NCBI GenBank assembly: GCA_016290135.1
Contig: JAEESW010000005.1
Location: 1-64,000 of the forward strand
Reading direction: 5' to 3'
Source of the DNA: a bacterium
Lineage (GTDB): Bacteria > UBP6 > UBA1177
DNA length: 64,000 nt
Shown here: piece after piece, positions 18,274 through 27,554 of the stretch
Layout of the letters: every line of letters starts with the position of its first letter
Numbering within the stretch: position 1 is the stretch's first letter
The notes under the pieces: generated by a model
What the model was told of the DNA's origin: nothing
Database searches by the model: none
The model's input: the letters and a program-made list of their open reading frames with translations, nothing else
Position numbers and translations under genes: made by a program

Positions 18274-18363
18274 GAATTTAAGCTTTTACCTTAACATGCA
18301 GACTGGGGGTCTCGGCAACAAAGATCTTGCGATCTTACGCAAATTTACAGCAAGTCTCAAACT

Positions 18364-20313
18364 TTACAACGAAATTTCAGAAAGCAGAGCCGATATCTGG
18401 TTTGCGAATTTTACAGGATTTTTGGGTGTGATCCCTTCGATAAGAAGTGCCTGATCGTAAAGGACTTCAGCCATGTCCTTGAGTTTCTGCGACTCAGGAT
18501 CGGCGTTGTAGATCTCTGTCATCTTCTCAAAAATCTTGTGGTCGGGGTTGATCTCCAGGATCTTCATCGCTTTGGGTGAAGGCATTGCCGACATCGATGC
18601 TTCCGCCAGGACCTGCTCCATGTTGAGACTGAGTCCCGCGCCGCTGACTAAGCAGACTGCGCTGTTTTTGAGCCTTGAGGAAAGGCGCACTTCGCTGACC
18701 TCGTTTCCTAAATATTTTTTGATGGTCTCAAGAAGCGACTTGCTCTCTTCCTCTTTTTCTTTTCTCTTTTCTTCTTTCGCCTTTTTCTCTTCGTCGGTGT
18801 CAAGGTTCAAATCTTCAGCCGCGATGTTCTTGAGCGGTTTTTCCTGATAATTTACGAGCATGGTGGACGCAAATTCGTCGATTTTATCAGTGAAATAAAG
18901 CACTTCATATCCTTTTTCGGCGACAGCTTCCATCTGCGGTATCCCGGCGATGGATTCTTTGTCCTTTCCTGCCGCGTAGTATATTTCCTTCTGCCCTTCC
19001 GGCATCCTTTTTACGTATTCGCCAAGCGTCGTCATTCCTTCGCTCTTTGATGATTCGAAAAGAAGCAGATCCTGCAGCTTTTCCTTGTGTGCGCCGAAAT
19101 CGGAGTAAACGCCCGCCTTCATCGCTCTGCCGAATTCCTTCCAGAATTTCAGGTATTTTTCACGGTCGTTCTCAAGCATGTATTTAAGCGACGCAAGCAC
19201 TTTTTTCTCAAGGTTTTTCGATATTATCTTGAGCTGATTGCTGTGCTGGAGCATCTCACGCGAAATATTGAGCGAGAAATCTGGACTGTCGACGACACCT
19301 TTCACGAAACCGAGGTATTCCGGAACGAGGTCTTTGCACTTTTCCATGATGAAGACCTGCTTGCTGTAAAGCGCGAGGCCTCTTTCAAACTGTGATGAAT
19401 AGAAATTGAACGGCGTTTCGGAGGGGATGAAAAGAAGCGCGGTGTATTCGACCTGACCTTCTCCTTTCGCCTGGATCACATCCAGCGGCTCGTCGTAGGA
19501 ATGGAAAGTGTGCCTGTAAAATTCCTTGTATTCGTCTTCCTTGACATCCGATTTTTCCCTTTTCCAGAGCGGTTTCATCGAGTTTAAAGTCTTGTCTTCG
19601 AGAACCGTCTCCTTCTCTTTCGTGACTTTGCCGTCGGCATCCTTTTCTTCGGGGATCTCGTTTTCGACCGTCATTTTGATCGGATAGCGGATGAAGTCGC
19701 TGTATTTCGAAACGAGCTCTTCAAGTTCGTATCTGTCGAGAAGCATCATCTCCTTGACTGCATCGTCCTTGAGGTAAAGAGTGATCTCAGTCCCGCATTT
19801 TTCAACGCTTGCCTTGTCGATCGTATAGACTCCGTCGCCTTTTGATTCCCAGACAACGCCTTCGGAGGGTTTCGCGCCTGCCGCTCTCGTTCTGATCTTA
19901 ACTCTGTCTGCGACCATGAAAGCACTGTAGAAACCGACACCGAACTGACCGATGAATTCGGCCGCGTTCTTCTCGCCTTCGCCCTTTTCGGCAGCCATTT
20001 TTTCGAAGAATTCCTTTGAGCCGCTGTGGGCGATAGTTCCGATATTCTCGACGACATCGTTGTAAGTCATACCGATCCCGTTATCTGAGATCGTAAGTGT
20101 TTTCAGCTCCTTATCCGGTGTTATCCTGATCTCCGGCTCGCCGCACTCTTTCAAAAGATCGGGCTCGGTCAGAGACTTGAATTTGAGTTTGTCTATCGCA
20201 TCGCTCGCATTTGAAATAAGCTCTCTCAAGAAGATCTCGCGGTTCGTGTAGATCGAATTGATCATAAGGTCAAGCAGTTTCTGGGTCTCGGCCTTGAAAC
20301 TTTTTTCAGCCAT
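18364..20313 (-). CDS. htpG: Molecular chaperone HtpG (Hsp90)
   Basis: ATG 20313 (GGAGAAA upstream) gives a 649-residue Hsp90. The N-terminal GHKL ATPase is clear: AETQKLLDLMINSIYTN, ELISNASDAIDKLKF, SDNGIGMTYNDVVENIGTIA, and FIGQFGVGFYSAFMVADRV. The middle domain has YRHTFHSYDEPLDVIQ and GVVDSPDFSLNISREMLQ. A charged EEKKAKEEKRKEKEEE stretch precedes the C-terminal dimerisation domain. It is a cytoplasmic ATP-driven folding chaperone, apparently monocistronic. Confidence 0.97.
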   Translation of the reverse strand: MAEKSFKAETQKLLDLMINSIYTNREIFLRELISNASDAIDKLKFKSLTEPDLLKECGEPEIRITPDKELKTLTISDNGIGMTYNDVVENIGTIAHSGSKEFFEKMAAEKGEGEKNAAEFIGQFGVGFYSAFMVADRVKIRTRAAGAKPSEGVVWESKGDGVYTIDKASVEKCGTEITLYLKDDAVKEMMLLDRYELEELVSKYSDFIRYPIKMTVENEIPEEKDADGKVTKEKETVLEDKTLNSMKPLWKREKSDVKEDEYKEFYRHTFHSYDEPLDVIQAKGEGQVEYTALLFIPSETPFNFYSSQFERGLALYSKQVFIMEKCKDLVPEYLGFVKGVVDSPDFSLNISREMLQHSNQLKIISKNLEKKVLASLKYMLENDREKYLKFWKEFGRAMKAGVYSDFGAHKEKLQDLLLFESSKSEGMTTLGEYVKRMPEGQKEIYYAAGKDKESIAGIPQMEAVAEKGYEVLYFTDKIDEFASTMLVNYQEKPLKNIAAEDLNLDTDEEKKAKEEKRKEKEEESKSLLETIKKYLGNEVSEVRLSSRLKNSAVCLVSGAGLSLNMEQVLAEASMSAMPSPKAMKILEINPDHKIFEKMTEIYNADPESQKLKDMAEVLYDQALLIEGITPKNPVKFANQISALLSEISL

Positions 20314-20416
20314 TTTCTCCTCCGAAAAAACAATAATAAAAAAAACCGCGTGGATATATAGGGACGGTTTGAGCAAAGTCAATCCCTTTCAAAATGGATT
20401 TTTTCCGAAAAACGAC

Positions 20417-20422
20417 TATAAT
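20417..20422 (+). promoter_or_regulatory. -10 element for the 20463 lipoprotein gene
   Basis: A perfect TATAAT sits 40 bp before the ATG. The matching -35 is weak (TGGATT with a 16-bp spacer). The same CTATAAT form precedes several genes in this window. Confidence 0.4.
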
Positions 20423-20462
20423 TTACGGTTTTTTTGATTTTTTAAGATTTAAGAGGAGTTTT

Positions 20463-21575
20463 ATGAAAAGATTTTTTACGATCGCACTTGCAGCAACTGC
20501 AATGTTCATGCTGATCTCATGCAGCGACAACAATCTTGATGATCTCATCGACACTGAGACCGGCAACACAGACAGTTCATCGGACACGGTCGACCCGGCT
20601 GATACCGTTGATACGGCTGACACCGTTGATACAACTGATCCGACGACTGATCCGACTGATCCGGCTGATACCGTTGATACAACTGACCCGACTACTGATC
20701 CGACAACTGATCCGACGGCAGACCCGACGACTGACCCGACTACTGATCCGACAACTGATCCGACGGCAGACCCGACAACAGACCCGACAACTGATACCGA
20801 TTCTGACGACACCGATGACTCAGACTCTGAGGGATCACCCGACGACGACACTGACAGCAGTGATGATTCTGACTCTAACGAACCGAATGAAGACTCGGAT
20901 GATACCGAAATATCGGACAGCGATATGACGGACAACGACCCGAACGATCAGGACAATCCCGAAGACCCGGATGAAGACTCGGACGATCCCGAAATGTCGG
21001 ATGCCGGCATGACAGACAACGACCTGAACGATCAGGACAATCCTGAAGAACCTGACGAAGACGCAGACAGCGGAGAAAGCACTGAAATACCGGAATGTTC
21101 AAACTCCTCAGCAACACCGTGCAAAGCAGGCGGCTTGATCTGGTCTTCAAGATCCGCCGCTCCTACAGATTGGGAGCACGCAGGTTCAGGCTGCACGAAC
21201 TGGAGCGAAGGCAAATTCACAAGCGGCTGGAGACTGCCGAAAATCAACGAACTCAGAAAAGTTATGAGAAACTGCACAACTACTGAAACCGGCGGAAACT
21301 GCAGGGTAACGGATGAATGCGCAATTATGGGCACAGATATCAACGGCATCGCATGCTATACAACCCCCGCATGTAAAAAAGTGTTCGGTGACGTATGTTC
21401 AACTGATGCAGAACACAGCCCGTTCGGTGAGACAGGAAAATTATGGACAGCATTCAAGACTCAAGATGATCCCGACTGGGCATGGTATGTAAGTTTTTAC
21501 AACGGCGAGATCGCATGGGCACCGGATTGGACTGACAACGAGATCTATTACCGCTGCGTCCACGCTGACGATTAG
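20463..21575 (+). CDS. Surface lipoprotein with Thr/Asp/Pro repeat linker and DUF1566-like domain
   Basis: ATG 20463 has AGGAG upstream and opens a signal peptide with lipobox LISC (Cys20), giving 370 residues rather than the longer track ORF. Residues about 45-115 are perfect low-complexity DPTT/DPTA/DTVD units, followed by an Asp/Ser/Glu stretch with two near-copies of DNDxNDQDNPEDPDED. The C-terminal 135 residues form a DUF1566/Lcl_C-like domain (GGLIWSSRS, SGWRLPKINELRKVM, YYRCVHADD). Probably surface exposed; the acidic stalk may bind calcium or extend the domain. Confidence 0.85.
   Translation: MKRFFTIALAATAMFMLISCSDNNLDDLIDTETGNTDSSSDTVDPADTVDTADTVDTTDPTTDPTDPADTVDTTDPTTDPTTDPTADPTTDPTTDPTTDPTADPTTDPTTDTDSDDTDDSDSEGSPDDDTDSSDDSDSNEPNEDSDDTEISDSDMTDNDPNDQDNPEDPDEDSDDPEMSDAGMTDNDLNDQDNPEEPDEDADSGESTEIPECSNSSATPCKAGGLIWSSRSAAPTDWEHAGSGCTNWSEGKFTSGWRLPKINELRKVMRNCTTTETGGNCRVTDECAIMGTDINGIACYTTPACKKVFGDVCSTDAEHSPFGETGKLWTAFKTQDDPDWAWYVSFYNGEIAWAPDWTDNEIYYRCVHADD
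20638..20802 (+). repeat. Tandem repeat coding for the DPTT linker
   Basis: The 12-bp unit CCGACAACTGAT (Pro-Thr-Thr-Asp) and variants run in tandem. A larger unit repeats with a 48-bp period (copies begin near 20685 and 20733). All unit lengths are multiples of 3, so copy-number change keeps the frame. Confidence 0.8.
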
Positions 21576-21607
21576 CGCGCCCGACAACCGATCCGCCGAG
21601 GTCCACA

Positions 21608-23383
21608 TTGTCAACACAAGAAAATTTCGGTAATTCCTACATAATCGACGGCGATCTGCTGAAAAAACTGCCCGAAACGCCCGGAGTCTATCAGTTCAAG
21701 AACAGACTCGGCAAAGTGATATACATCGGCAAGGCAAAAAACCTCAAAGCGCGTGTTTCGCAGTATATTCTGGGAACAGACAGCCGCCCTATGATAAGTT
21801 CGCTCATGAAAAATGCCGGAAGCGTCGAAATAATCATGACGAATTCGGAATCAGAAGCGCTGATCCTTGAAAATCTCCTCATAAAAAACAGGCAGCCGAT
21901 GTTCAACATCAACCTGAAAGATGATAAAACTTATCCGTATTTAGCCGTAACGGATGAAGAGTGGCCGCGCCTCATCACGACAAGGCGTCTCACAAAAAAA
22001 CTGAAGTCTTTCAGAGGCCCTTTCACTCAGGTGAACCTTCTTAATTCGCTGCGTCAGCTGATTCAGACGCTATACCCGCTAAAATACTGCTCAGACAGAC
22101 ATCCGAAAGGGTGCATCAACTCACAGATAGGCCTGTGTCCCGCTCCGTGCAGGAAAGACGCAGACAAAGAGGCATATTCGGAAAACGTAAAAAACACGAT
22201 AGAAGCGCTTCAGGGGAAAAAATGGAATGAGATCGAAGCGCTGATAAAAGAAAGAATCGATGCAAGCGTGAAAGTCCTTGATTTTGAAAAAGCAGCCAAA
22301 TTGCGAGACCTGCTGAAACTTCTGCCCGACATCAGGCGGAGATACAGCGTCGAGTTCTCGGGAAGCGGTGCGGAAGACCACTTCTGCTTCAGAAGAGAGG
22401 GAGACACCCTTTTTGCAGCTGCGGCGAGATACAGCGAAGGAAAACTGCTCTCGCTTAAATCCTACTCTGCTTCAGGAATATTTGAAGAAATGTCAAGCTG
22501 GACAGCGACTTTTCTCACCTCGTTTTACTCAGGACAAGAGACGCCCGACAAAATTTTTCTCTACCCCGAAACGCTCACGAAAGATGAAATTTCGGCGATC
22601 CTGCAGCGGAAAATCAGAAAAACAGGCACAGTCAGCGGCGAGATACTCAAAATGCTGCAGACCAATATCGAACAGAACATGAAGGTTTTCTTCAACGACT
22701 CCGAAAAGACGAAAAAAGCCCTTTCTGTGATCTCGAAATTCCTCAAAACACCAGTTTCATCGATACAGTGCCTCGATATTTCGACACTTTACGGTGAATA
22801 TAACGTAGCTGGCGCGGTATGGTGGGAAAACGGAAAATTCAACAGACAGAAATACCGGAAATACAAAATCAAAACCGTCAGCGGAGTCGATGACTTCGGA
22901 AGTCTGCGCGAAGTCGCGGCACGTCTTCTCAAACGCTGGCAGGAAAATTCGCTCGAAAAACCGTCATTACTCCTGATTGACGGCGGCGAAGGGCAGGTTT
23001 CGTCGGTAAATTCGATGATCCAGGGTTTCGTCCCTGTTGCCGGCATTATCAAAGACCGTCACAACGTGAAAGGAATGGAACTTCTGATCGACGGAAAAGG
23101 AAACGAACTCGTGCTGCAGGACGCCGCTTTTGCAATGATACTCAAATCAATACGCAATGAAACTCACCGTTTTTCAATAACTTTCAACCGGGAGCAGCGC
23201 AGAGAAAAGCTAGAACTCCCGTTTTCAAGAATCAAAGGGATAGGCAGAGCCCGCGAAAAGGCGCTCCTCGACAGATTCCGCACTCTCTCCGCGATAAAAG
23301 AGGCGACTGTTCAGGAAATAGCCGAAATCCCGGGGATCACGAAAGAACTGGCCGAAGAGATACTTAAATCATTCGATTTCTGA
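21608..23383 (+). CDS. uvrC: Excinuclease ABC subunit C
   Basis: A 591-residue UvrC, which makes both incisions in nucleotide excision repair with UvrA and UvrB. The N-terminal GIY-YIG domain is LPETPGVYQFKNRLGKVIYIGKAKNLK. A Cys-rich stretch (CINSQIGLCPAPC) and the UVR segment (VLDFEKAAKLRDLLKLL) follow, then the RNase H-like domain (ECLDIST-like QCLDISTLYGEYNVAG, LLIDGGEGQV) and C-terminal HhH repeats (IKGIGRAREKALLDRF, IPGITKELAEEIL). The start is TTG, supported by GAGGT five bases upstream. It directly follows the lipoprotein gene. Confidence 0.96.
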   Translation: MSTQENFGNSYIIDGDLLKKLPETPGVYQFKNRLGKVIYIGKAKNLKARVSQYILGTDSRPMISSLMKNAGSVEIIMTNSESEALILENLLIKNRQPMFNINLKDDKTYPYLAVTDEEWPRLITTRRLTKKLKSFRGPFTQVNLLNSLRQLIQTLYPLKYCSDRHPKGCINSQIGLCPAPCRKDADKEAYSENVKNTIEALQGKKWNEIEALIKERIDASVKVLDFEKAAKLRDLLKLLPDIRRRYSVEFSGSGAEDHFCFRREGDTLFAAAARYSEGKLLSLKSYSASGIFEEMSSWTATFLTSFYSGQETPDKIFLYPETLTKDEISAILQRKIRKTGTVSGEILKMLQTNIEQNMKVFFNDSEKTKKALSVISKFLKTPVSSIQCLDISTLYGEYNVAGAVWWENGKFNRQKYRKYKIKTVSGVDDFGSLREVAARLLKRWQENSLEKPSLLLIDGGEGQVSSVNSMIQGFVPVAGIIKDRHNVKGMELLIDGKGNELVLQDAAFAMILKSIRNETHRFSITFNREQRREKLELPFSRIKGIGRAREKALLDRFRTLSAIKEATVQEIAEIPGITKELAEEILKSFDF

Positions 23384-23457
23384 TTTTCTTTGCATTTTCC
23401 TTCACACTAAATAAAATCGCGCGATTCGAGTTTTTTCACTTAATTTAGGAGTTAAAA

Positions 23458-25113
23458 ATGACAGTAAAAGAGACATTCGAGAATTGGAAAGCCGGAAGTT
23501 ACGGCAAAGCAGTCGCAAAGTTCCCCGAGAGAAAACAGCGCTTCAAAACATCGTTCGGAGAGACTGTAGAACCTCTCTACATCCCTCAAAACGAGGATGA
23601 AAAATACTTGGAAACACGCGGCATGCCGGGCGAATATCCCTTCACCAGAGGCGTCCAGCCCACGATGTACCGCGGCAGATTCTGGACGATGCGTCAGTAT
23701 GCAGGTTTCGGAACGGCTGAAGAATCGAACAAACGTTACAAATACCTTCTCGGCAACGGTCAGACAGGTCTTTCGGTCGCTTTCGACCTTCCGACGCAGA
23801 TCGGTTACGACTCTGACCATCCGATGAGTGACGGTGAAGTCGGAAAAGTCGGCGTTGCCATCGATTCTCTCAGAGACATGGAGATACTTTTCGGCGGCAT
23901 TCCGCTGGGCGATGTCTCGACTTCAATGACTATCAACGGAACAGCTTCCGTCCTTCTTTCGATGTATATCGCAGTTGCCGAGCAGCAGGGTTTTTCTGCC
24001 GACAAACTCACGGGGACCATTCAGAACGACATTCTCAAAGAATACATTGCGAGAGGCACCTACCGCTTCCCGCCGAAACCTTCGATGAGACTCATCACCG
24101 ATATTTTCGCATTCTGCGCGCAGAACGTTCCGAAGTGGAACACGATCTCCATTTCTGGTTACCACATCCGCGAAGCCGGATCCAACGCAGTCCAGGAAGT
24201 CGCTTTCACCCTTGCTGACGGTATCGCTTACGTCGAAGCCGCTATCAAGGCAGGTCTTGACGTCGATGTTTTCGCGCCGCGCCTTTCCTTCTTCTTCAAC
24301 GCGAACAACAACCTTCTTGAGGAAGTCGCAAAATTCCGCGCTGCAAGAAGGCTTTGGGCCGAGATCATGAAGTTCCGCTTCAACTCCAAAAGCGCAAAAT
24401 CGCAGATGCTCCGTTTCCACACTCAGACTGCAGGATGCACTCTCACAGCACAGCAGCCCGACAACAACATCGTCCGTGTTGCTATCCAGACTTTGGCGGC
24501 AGTTCTCGGCGGAACACAGTCACTCCACACCAACAGCCGTGACGAAGCGCTTGCACTTCCGACCGAAGACAGCGTTCGTATCGCGCTCAGAACGCAGCAG
24601 ATCGTTGCTTACGAAAGCGGTGTTGCAGACACGATCGACCCGCTCGCAGGAAGCTACTACATCGAAGCTCTTACCGACAGCATCTACGAAAAGGCGAAAG
24701 GATACATCGCTCGCATCGACGAACTCGGCGGAATGGTCGAAGCGATAGAGAAAGGCTTCGTCCAGCAGGAGATCCAGGACAGCGCTTACCACTATCAGCT
24801 TGAAGTCGAAAGCGGAGAACAGGTCGTTGTCGGCGTCAACAAGTTCCAGATCAAGGAACCCGCTCCGGCGAACCTTCTTAAAGTCGATCCGTCGATCCAG
24901 GTCGCTCAGATCGCAAAAATCAAGGCCGTCAAGGAAGAGCGTGACAACGATGCAGTCAAGAGACACCTCGCCATCATCAAACAGACGGCTCAGACCAGCG
25001 ACAACCTTATGCCGAAGATCCTCGACGCTGTAAAACAGTATGCGACACTCGGTGAGATCGCAGGCACGCTCGAAGAAGTCTTCGGCGTTCACAAAGAATC
25101 TGTAGTCCTTTAA
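23458..25113 (+). CDS. mcmA: Methylmalonyl-CoA mutase large (catalytic) subunit
   Basis: A 551-residue TIM-barrel mutase subunit that interconverts methylmalonyl-CoA and succinyl-CoA using adenosylcobalamin. Motifs are [48 protein letters not shown], and [21 protein letters not shown]. The Tyr of RQYAGF and Arg of PSMRLI favour methylmalonyl over isobutyryl specificity. The C-terminal B12-binding domain is absent, so this is the split form whose small cobalamin-binding subunit is encoded elsewhere; none lies in the window. Upstream AGGAG ribosome site. It converges on bcp. Confidence 0.93.
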   Translation: MTVKETFENWKAGSYGKAVAKFPERKQRFKTSFGETVEPLYIPQNEDEKYLETRGMPGEYPFTRGVQPTMYRGRFWTMRQYAGFGTAEESNKRYKYLLGNGQTGLSVAFDLPTQIGYDSDHPMSDGEVGKVGVAIDSLRDMEILFGGIPLGDVSTSMTINGTASVLLSMYIAVAEQQGFSADKLTGTIQNDILKEYIARGTYRFPPKPSMRLITDIFAFCAQNVPKWNTISISGYHIREAGSNAVQEVAFTLADGIAYVEAAIKAGLDVDVFAPRLSFFFNANNNLLEEVAKFRAARRLWAEIMKFRFNSKSAKSQMLRFHTQTAGCTLTAQQPDNNIVRVAIQTLAAVLGGTQSLHTNSRDEALALPTEDSVRIALRTQQIVAYESGVADTIDPLAGSYYIEALTDSIYEKAKGYIARIDELGGMVEAIEKGFVQQEIQDSAYHYQLEVESGEQVVVGVNKFQIKEPAPANLLKVDPSIQVAQIAKIKAVKEERDNDAVKRHLAIIKQTAQTSDNLMPKILDAVKQYATLGEIAGTLEEVFGVHKESVVL

Positions 25114-25122
25114 ATTTCAACT

Positions 25123-25204
25123 TGATCTTTTCGGGATCCCGATATTCCGGTGCGGCGTTCGGGATCTCGTGATTCCGTTACATTGGGATATCGATCAAAG
25201 ATCA
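25123..25204. terminator. Extended hairpin between convergent mutase and bcp genes
   Basis: Nested inverted repeats fill the gap: TGATCTTT pairs with AAAGATCA at the ends, CGATAT with ATATCG inside, and CGGGATCCCG is itself palindromic. The placement between convergent stops suggests a bidirectional terminator. No clear T-run follows. Confidence 0.35.
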
Positions 25205-25663
25205 GCGACCGGCAAGAATGTCGCAGACTTTTTCCGCGTGTCCTGCCGCTTTGACTTTTTCGAAAACTTCTATGATCTTTCTGTCCGGACCGATGAGATA
25301 AGTCGTTCTGACGACACCCATCGACTCTTTTCCGTAAAGTTTTTTGAGCTGCCATGCGCCGTATTTCTGCAAGACTTCTTTGTCGGGGTCGGAAAGAAGA
25401 AGGACTTTGAGTCCGTGTTTTTCCTCGAATTTGCGGTGTGATTCGACCGAATCGGGGCTTATTCCGATGATAACGGCATGAAGAGATCTAAATTTATCGG
25501 CAAGTTCGGAAAACTCCTTCGCCTCTGTCGTGCAGCCCGAAGTGTTGTCGCGCGGATAGAAGTAAAGAACGACGTTATAACCTGTGAAATCAGTCAGTTT
25601 TATCTCCGTTCCATGCGAATCCTGAAGTTTGAATTCGGGAGCGGTGTCACCTTTTTTAAGCAT
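25202..25663 (-). CDS. bcp: Thioredoxin-dependent peroxiredoxin (BCP/PrxQ type)
   Basis: A 153-residue peroxidase that reduces hydrogen and alkyl peroxides with thioredoxin. DTAPEFKLQD and FYPRDNTSGCTTEAKEF give the peroxidatic Cys with its Pro, Thr and context. The partner Cys normally five residues on (CTTEACxF in E. coli) is replaced by Lys, so the enzyme is either 1-Cys or uses a distant Cys such as that in KVCDILAGR. It is 9 bp downstream of the ABC permease gene on the same strand. Confidence 0.93.
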   Translation of the reverse strand: MLKKGDTAPEFKLQDSHGTEIKLTDFTGYNVVLYFYPRDNTSGCTTEAKEFSELADKFRSLHAVIIGISPDSVESHRKFEEKHGLKVLLLSDPDKEVLQKYGAWQLKKLYGKESMGVVRTTYLIGPDRKIIEVFEKVKAAGHAEKVCDILAGR

Positions 25664-25672
25664 TTTTTTCTC

Positions 25673-26452
25673 CTACGAAATTTCCTTATTGTTGAAGAAC
25701 ATGACTGCGAGCGAAAGGACGATCACAATGATCAAAAGTGCATAAACCGAAGCGAAACCGAGGCTCAAACCGTCCAGACCGCGGCCGTAAACAAGATTGT
25801 CCTTGATGTTGAAGTGCGAAAAATCGGGAAGGACATAACGCAGAGTCATGACAAGATTCTTAACAAATTCGGAAGTCCTGCTCGTTATCGCATAAACAAG
25901 GTTGTAGGAAGTCGCCCCGATCAGATAAAACGAGATCGTGAGCATCGCCGCAACTGCCGGCTCTGTGAGAGTCGAACAGAGAACAGCGACAGAAATAACG
26001 GTGCAGGTCTGAAGAAAGATCGTGTAAACTGCCGGCATATAGCCGAAAAAGCGCGAAAATCCGCCGAAAACAGTGAGGAGTATCGCAAAAATTATGCACA
26101 TTACGACTATTTCAACAACGATGAGGAGCACCATACCGAAAAATTTTCCCAAAATGTATTCGGGGCGCGCGATCGGCCGTGCCAGAAGCGGATGGAGAGT
26201 CTTAAGCGAAAGTTCCTTGTGAACGAGCGAAATGCCGAGGAAGATCGAAAGGACGGTCGAGAAGATCTCGATAGTTCCAAGGCCGATATCGCTGATGATA
26301 TCCTGCACGTTGCCTATCGTCATCTGCGTGATTCCGATGCCGAGCGCAAAGATGAAAAGTGCGAAGAAAAGAAGGATGTAGAGCACTTTGCTGCGGACCA
26401 TTTCGAGAAAAGTGTAGAACGAAACATTTGCAATTCTTTTAATGCTGTCCAT
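25673..26452 (-). CDS. ABC-2-type transporter permease
   Basis: A 259-residue inner-membrane protein with about six hydrophobic segments, among them VLYILLFFALFIFALGIG, IEIFSTVLSIFLGISLV, MVLLIVVEIVVMCIIFAILL and ASVYALLIIVIVLSLAVMFF. KELSLKTLHPLLARPIARPEYILGKF is the cytoplasmic coupling segment typical of ABC-2 exporters. It overlaps the ATPase gene by 14 bp, so the two form one transporter. Substrate unknown. Confidence 0.88.
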   Translation of the reverse strand: MDSIKRIANVSFYTFLEMVRSKVLYILLFFALFIFALGIGITQMTIGNVQDIISDIGLGTIEIFSTVLSIFLGISLVHKELSLKTLHPLLARPIARPEYILGKFFGMVLLIVVEIVVMCIIFAILLTVFGGFSRFFGYMPAVYTIFLQTCTVISVAVLCSTLTEPAVAAMLTISFYLIGATSYNLVYAITSRTSEFVKNLVMTLRYVLPDFSHFNIKDNLVYGRGLDGLSLGFASVYALLIIVIVLSLAVMFFNNKEIS

Positions 26453-27377
26453 TTTCTTCCTCCTTAACCTCCTTGAAAACTATCTCTTCCAGCGAAGGAT
26501 ATGAACCGTTCGCATTCAAAACCGTGTATCCTTTGCCGACAACTTCAGCCAGTTTCATGTTGAAATCACGGATATCTGCACAGTCGAGAACGAATCTGTC
26601 AGAAACGATCCTGACACCGTCGAAAAGCGAGAAAACGGCGTCTTTCATGCTCTTGTCGCACGAAAATTCGATCGAATATCTGACGTCTTCCGGGCGGATG
26701 ATCTCATGCAGAGAGCCGAAACTTTTGAGCTTTCCGTGCTCGATGATGAGGACTCTGTCGGAAAGGTTTTCGATATCACTCAGGATGTGGCTTGAGAAAA
26801 TGACGCTTTTTCCGTCTCTCTTGAGGCCGCGGATAATGTCTTTGACCTCTTTTCTGCCGATCGGATCAAGGCCGCTCATCGGTTCGTCCATAATGACAAG
26901 TTCCGGATCGTGAATTATCGCCTGAGCCAGACCGATTCTCTGAAGCATACCTTTCGAATAACTCGCAAGTTTGCGGTTCCTCTCCTCGAAAAGTCCCACT
27001 TTTTTCAGCACGTTTTCAGCTTTATCGGTAAGAATCCTGCCGCTTATTCCCGAAAGTTTTCCGAAATATTTCAGAACTTCCATCGCGGTAAGTTCGGAAT
27101 AAAAGTAAGGTCTCTCAGGCAGGAAGCCGATTTTGCTCTTAACTTCGCGCTCTCCCGGCTTTTTGCCGAAAACAGAAATTTCGCCGCTTGTAGGCTTGAT
27201 GAAGCCCATTATCATTTTGATTGTCGTCGTCTTTCCGGCGCCGTTGTGGCCGACGAATCCGATTATTTCACCCTGCTCCATTGAGAAAGAAAGGTCTTTG
27301 ACCGACTCGATCTTCGTCCAGACCTTCATCGGATGGCTGAAAACCTTCCTGACATTTTTGAGTTCGATAGGTTTCAC
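26439..27377 (-). CDS. ABC transporter ATP-binding protein
   Basis: A 312-residue ATPase of the ABC-2 exporter class. Walker A is GHNGAGKTT, the signature is ASYSKGMLQRIGLAQAI (SKGM in place of LSGG), Walker B is LVIMDEPMSGLDP, and the H-loop is SSHILSDIENL. A C-terminal extension of about 90 residues follows, as in DrrA/CcmA-like proteins. It is the first gene of the ATPase-permease-bcp run. The pair could export a small molecule or act in envelope maintenance. Confidence 0.92.
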   Translation of the reverse strand: MKPIELKNVRKVFSHPMKVWTKIESVKDLSFSMEQGEIIGFVGHNGAGKTTTIKMIMGFIKPTSGEISVFGKKPGEREVKSKIGFLPERPYFYSELTAMEVLKYFGKLSGISGRILTDKAENVLKKVGLFEERNRKLASYSKGMLQRIGLAQAIIHDPELVIMDEPMSGLDPIGRKEVKDIIRGLKRDGKSVIFSSHILSDIENLSDRVLIIEHGKLKSFGSLHEIIRPEDVRYSIEFSCDKSMKDAVFSLFDGVRIVSDRFVLDCADIRDFNMKLAEVVGKGYTVLNANGSYPSLEEIVFKEVKEEENGQH

Positions 27378-27499
27378 GCGATTCCTCCCTAAAAATCAAA
27401 AAACGAGAGATTATAATGAAAACAAATAAAAGAGCAAAAAAGCCCTGGCGGATTACGACTATACAACAGCCGTAGGATTTGCTGCAAATTTTCCACAGC

Positions 27500-27539
27500 C
27501 ATTCGATATTTTTGTGTATATACACACTTTTATCGACTG
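27500..27539. repeat. 40-bp dyad repeat, copy 1 (downstream edge of ATPase cassette)
   Basis: The repeat contains TTGTGTATATACACAC between CGATA and TATCG, making an imperfect 32-bp palindrome. It matches copy 3 at 38 of 40 positions and lies just beyond the stop of the DUF4143 ATPase gene. Confidence 0.85.
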
Positions 27540-27554
27540 GGAACCGACTAATTT

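Noticed and set aside
20638-20802. Possible CRISPR array
   Set aside because: Units are contiguous coding repeats without unique spacers. The same holds for 51441-51629. No Cas genes or CRISPR arrays are seen in the window.
25478-26467. 329-residue plus-strand ORF opposite the peroxiredoxin and ABC permease genes
   Set aside because: Highly charged shadow of a hydrophobic permease read backwards; spans two genes and shows no motifs.
27268-27525. 85-residue minus-strand ORF starting in repeat copy 1 (YIHKNIEWLW...)
   Set aside because: It overlaps the ABC ATPase gene in another frame and its opening residues come only from the repeat; copy 3 gives similar residues by identity of the DNA.
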